Below are positions 21,316-21,864 of a stretch of DNA of 21,864 nt, piece by piece. Below the pieces are notes generated by a model that did not search any database, was not told the origin of the DNA, and saw only the letters and a program-made list of their open reading frames with translations. Every line of letters begins with the position of its first letter. Within the stretch, counting starts at the first letter, position 1. Source of the DNA: Candidatus Heimdallarchaeota archaeon (GTDB lineage Archaea > Asgardarchaeota > Heimdallarchaeia > Heimdallarchaeales > Kariarchaeaceae); assembly GCA_021399405.1 (NCBI GenBank), contig JAAFKL010000291.1, positions 1 to 21,864 on the forward strand, written 5' to 3'. The translations under genes and the position numbers were made by a program.

Positions 21316-21864
21316 TTAAAAGTAATCTTTGGAGGATCCTGGATTTTCCAACATCATCTCGCGTATTAATGGAATAGGTGTTCCGCCGTAGCTTAGGAAC
21401 TCGTCATGGAATGTTTTCAAATTAAATTGTATATTACTTGCTTTACATTGAGCTTTGTAGTCTTCACGCAGTTTCAAAATCATAAGCTTCCCAAGTGTAT
21501 AATTTAGGTACATGGGATCGATCGTTCCCCTCCTTGCCTCCATTGCAGCAGAATCAGGCCCCATAGTTGCTTTTTCTTCAAATAGATTTTGTGCTTCTTC
21601 GACTGTCATATTTCCAGTATGCATAGCCAATGAGGCTACGAACCTACAATTTCGCATCAACGCTGCTTGTAGTTGACCAACTCTAAATTTAGTATGATCG
21701 TAGAGGTTATAATCGAGTTCATATGCCAATTCCTCAGTATAATGTGCCCAACCTTCAACTGTTGTTATCGCAAATCCAATTTGTCTAATAATTTTGGATT
21801 TTTGTTGCTTCATGTGAAGCATATGCAAGTGATGACCTGGCCAAACTTCATGGATTGATGTACC
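21316..21864 (-). CDS. DUF885 family putative metallopeptidase, C-terminal part, cut by window edge
   Basis: 182 residues are visible before the stop; the frame stays open through the right edge, so the start lies outside. Near the edge the frame reads SIHEVWPGHHLHM, the HExxPGHH motif of DUF885 proteins and their presumed zinc site. Downstream blocks also fit: EGWAHYTEELAYELDY, FRVGQLQAALMRNCR, SLAMHTGNMTVEEAQ, YTLGKLMILKLRE, TFHDEFLSYGGTPIPLIREM. The family is related in fold to M3/M32-like peptidases and is usually annotated as a carboxypeptidase-like protein; its substrate is unsettled. Family members are normally about 550-600 residues, so roughly two thirds is missing here. Confidence 0.85.
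   Translation of the reverse strand, partial: GTSIHEVWPGHHLHMLHMKQQKSKIIRQIGFAITTVEGWAHYTEELAYELDYNLYDHTKFRVGQLQAALMRNCRFVASLAMHTGNMTVEEAQNLFEEKATMGPDSAAMEARRGTIDPMYLNYTLGKLMILKLREDYKAQCKASNIQFNLKTFHDEFLSYGGTPIPLIREMMLENPGSSKDYF

Noticed and set aside
1..21864. Search for tRNA/rRNA genes, CRISPR repeats, riboswitch-like leaders and long terminal repeats
   Set aside because: None was recognised by eye. All intergenic gaps are under 300 nt and AT-rich. A covariance-model scan would be needed to exclude small RNAs.

Overview
The window is AT-rich archaeal chromosome, most likely from an Asgard archaeon. Several features point this way. The aspartyl/asparaginyl-tRNA synthetase is archaeal in type. 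At least eleven genes have an archaeal TATA-like box 24-27 nt ahead of the start codon, which implies leaderless transcripts. There is a Ras/Rab-type small GTPase with all five G motifs, and the gene complement mixes archaeal and bacterial-looking metabolic genes. A Rieske oxygenase suggests some contact with oxygen, which I would loosely associate with Heimdallarchaeia-like lineages; that last step is inference. No rRNA, tRNA, CRISPR array, prophage or clear insertion-sequence end was seen, and no stretch longer than 300 nt lacks a gene.

Layout. Left edge: the N-terminal part of a TnpB-type RNA-guided nuclease (minus strand, GTG start). 663-2018: an Asp/Asn-tRNA ligase. 2029-3942: three separate minus-strand genes, namely a two-lobed GNAT acetyltransferase, an alpha/beta-hydrolase-fold protein that has lost its nucleophile, and an eight-cysteine small zinc protein. 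4185-6540: a tight ABC export operon (BcrA-like ATPase, six-TM permease, signal-peptide/membrane-anchored partner). 6537-7969: a metallophosphoesterase and a small ferredoxin-like-barrel candidate. 8236-9741: CutA1 and a Rieske oxygenase. 9745-11827: a minus-strand operon of a diacylglycerol-kinase-like lipid kinase and an AlkC-type DNA glycosylase, overlapping by 8 bp; then a small orphan gene.

12350-18675: a plus-strand run of a TPR protein, an MFS transporter, a DUF423 membrane protein, a two-TM protein, a metallo-beta-lactamase-fold hydrolase coupled to an unknown helical protein, and a nitroreductase. 18689-20778 (minus): a peroxiredoxin-like protein, an unknown 243-residue protein and the small GTPase. 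21009-21299: a small orphan gene divergent from the GTPase, with two DNA dyads in the shared intergenic region. Right edge: the C-terminal part of a DUF885 putative metallopeptidase.

Most of the window is ordinary accessory and housekeeping content with mostly one-gene transcription units. Convergent genes are packed tail to tail (from a 4-bp overlap to 16 bp apart). Genes inside operons use Shine-Dalgarno sites, while first genes appear leaderless. No complete, clearly new multi-gene system is obvious. The best leads are the nucleophile-less hydrolase, the lipid kinase/AlkC pair with an altered active-site residue, and the GTPase neighbourhood with its two orphans and dyads.
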